DNA from: Bacteroidaceae bacterium
GTDB taxonomy: Bacteria > Bacteroidota > Bacteroidia > Bacteroidales > Bacteroidaceae
Direction: 5' to 3'
DNA: 6,576 nucleotides
NCBI GenBank assembly: GCA_017557475.1
Contig: JAFYYO010000251.1
Coordinates: forward strand, 1 to 6,576
Part shown: positions 5,403-6,576 of the stretch, in pieces
Position numbering within the stretch: position 1 is the first letter of the stretch
Layout: the number at the start of each line of letters is the position of its first letter
The notes under the pieces: model-generated
What the model saw: the letters and a program-made list of their open reading frames with translations, nothing else
What the model was told of the DNA's origin: nothing
Database searches by the model: none
Translations under genes and position numbers: made by a program

Positions 5403-6576
5403 TAGTCCTTGTTATTCCAAATTCTGTTGATGCGACGGCGGATGATAATGGCATTTGCGAGGCTTATTATAGCAAAGAGTGCCAAGCCAAGCAGTATGGC
5501 AGGCCAGATGCTTCCTGCAGTCATCTGTGGAAAGACAGCCTGTAATCTTTGCAAATATAACGTGCGTAACCAGCAAAGAACACACGTAGCTATTAGCAAT
5601 ACTGCTGCATTAATTCCGATTGTAAGCAGTTGATATGGCAGCGCCACTCTTGCAGGGCTGTATCCGATGAGCAGGAGGGTTCGCATCTTGTCGCTGTTCT
5701 TCTCCACAAGAAGATATATCGAGAGCATCAGGATGTAGAAGCTCAACAGAGAGATGAGCAAGCCTACAAGCATCACTATGCCTGACACGAGACGCAGGAA
5801 GAATGTCATACGCCCAGCATCCAACTTGTCGTCCTCCATTTCGTAGCCCTTCTCGTTCAAGTAGTTAACGATAGCATCATCAGCAGGATTCTTCACTTCC
5901 AAGATGATACGAGAAGGCTCTGTCTCTGCTTCTGGAGCATAACGTTCGTTACTCCACTTGATGAACGACTCTGGAGCAAGAATGGTGTTGAGCCTTGTGC
6001 TGAAGCCTATCACACGTCCTTTCAAGAATTCGTTCTTGCCGTTGCCTCGCATGGCAATCGTCATCTCCACCAAACCCACGATGTTTTCCGATATTTTGGG
6101 CAGGTTTTGACTTTGCGCAAAGCCGAAGTTGTAGATGGCAAGATAGGTTTTTGGCAAGATGATAGGCACCACGTCATCTCCTTCCGAGAAGTGCCACTTC
6201 TTCAAATCAACATCCACAAAGGCATCTGGCACACTCTCGAAGAACATCTCTGTGCCTAATTGTGCTACGCCGTTGATGCCCATACTGCAGGAGACTTTGT
6301 ACTGGCTTGCCATGAAAGCCCCTACTCTCTTTGCAAAAGGTTGTGAAGCAAGCTCGTTCATCTCCCTCTCAGAGAAGGTACTTACAGAGCCTAAACCGAT
6401 AGTATTGAGGGCTGAGATGCGTTTGCTAAGGATAAGATAATCAGGACGAATGATGCCATCCTCTTCGCTGAAGACAGGCTTTACATCGCGATAGAACTGC
6501 AACGAGAGCAGCACGATGAGCATGCCCAGCAAGTTTGCCAGGAAGAAGCCTGCAAGCTGTGGAAGGCTTATGTGCC
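5402..6576 (-). CDS. FtsX/MacB-like ABC transporter permease, 5' end missing
   Basis: The frame is open to the right edge, so the start lies outside the window; 391 complete codons are visible. The visible part begins HISLPQLAGFFLANLLGMLI, which is the N-terminal transmembrane helix. A large, probably periplasmic domain of about 220 residues follows. The C-terminal FtsX-type domain then has three membrane segments, starting near LVSGIVMLVGLLISLL, YQLLTIGINAAVLL and IWPAILLGLALFAII. A cytoplasmic EKNSDKMRTLLLIGYSPARV loop joins the first two, the usual ATPase-coupling region of FtsX/MacB permeases. Such proteins form ABC complexes working on the envelope (lipoprotein release, export or regulation of cell-wall hydrolases). 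The partner ATPase is not in the window and may lie upstream. The stop TAA shares a base with the ATG of the kinase fusion. The product ends RRRINRIWNNKD. The substrate is unknown. Confidence 0.88.
   Translation of the reverse strand, partial: HISLPQLAGFFLANLLGMLIVLLSLQFYRDVKPVFSEEDGIIRPDYLILSKRISALNTIGLGSVSTFSEREMNELASQPFAKRVGAFMASQYKVSCSMGINGVAQLGTEMFFESVPDAFVDVDLKKWHFSEGDDVVPIILPKTYLAIYNFGFAQSQNLPKISENIVGLVEMTIAMRGNGKNEFLKGRVIGFSTRLNTILAPESFIKWSNERYAPEAETEPSRIILEVKNPADDAIVNYLNEKGYEMEDDKLDAGRMTFFLRLVSGIVMLVGLLISLLSFYILMLSIYLLVEKNSDKMRTLLLIGYSPARVALPYQLLTIGINAAVLLIATCVLCWLRTLYLQRLQAVFPQMTAGSIWPAILLGLALFAIISLANAIIIRRRINRIWNNKD

Overview
The window reads as chromosomal DNA from a Bacteroidales bacterium, most likely a Prevotella-type genome (Prevotellaceae). 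The main reasons are: promoters of the Bacteroidetes form (TTTG, 19-20 bases, TAnnTTTG) in the intergenic DNA; A-rich start regions with little Shine-Dalgarno sequence; a BspA-like leucine-rich-repeat gene remnant with a C-terminal tail of the type IX sorting kind; and a DUF5063 gene, a family I know from Bacteroidetes. The genus is inferred from these features, not proven.

Left part (1-1242, minus strand): luxS (S-ribosylhomocysteine lyase) is followed by a DUF5063 gene that runs off the left edge. Upstream of luxS are three diverged copies of one promoter-like element, all pointing at luxS. The nearest copy would give a leader of only about 15 bases.

Middle (988-1769, about 780 bases without a credible gene): besides the three luxS-facing elements, this stretch holds an imperfect long hairpin (about 1291-1375), a fourth, oppositely oriented copy of the promoter element (1444-1476), four tandem 11-base repeats plus two further copies of their core (1518-1621), and a good promoter (1712-1743). 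That promoter serves a broken plus-strand gene, 1770-2326. The gene encoded a small secreted BspA-like protein and is damaged by a one-base frameshift in a T tract and by two adjacent TAA codons. A hairpin at 2352-2384 separates it from the convergent genes to the right.

Right part (2405-6576, minus strand): a tight operon. An FtsX/MacB-like ABC permease (cut by the right edge) overlaps by one base (TAATG) with a 762-residue three-domain protein. That protein joins an AmgK-like sugar kinase, a RapZ C-terminal-like domain and a MurU-like nucleotidyltransferase. Ten bases later comes a CPBP-family membrane protease. By analogy with AmgK and MurU, the fusion probably phosphorylates a cell-wall amino sugar at C1 and then converts it to a UDP-sugar, as in peptidoglycan recycling. 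The RapZ-like domain, whose relatives bind glucosamine-6-phosphate, could act as a built-in sensor. This fusion and its envelope-related neighbours are the most interesting part of the window.
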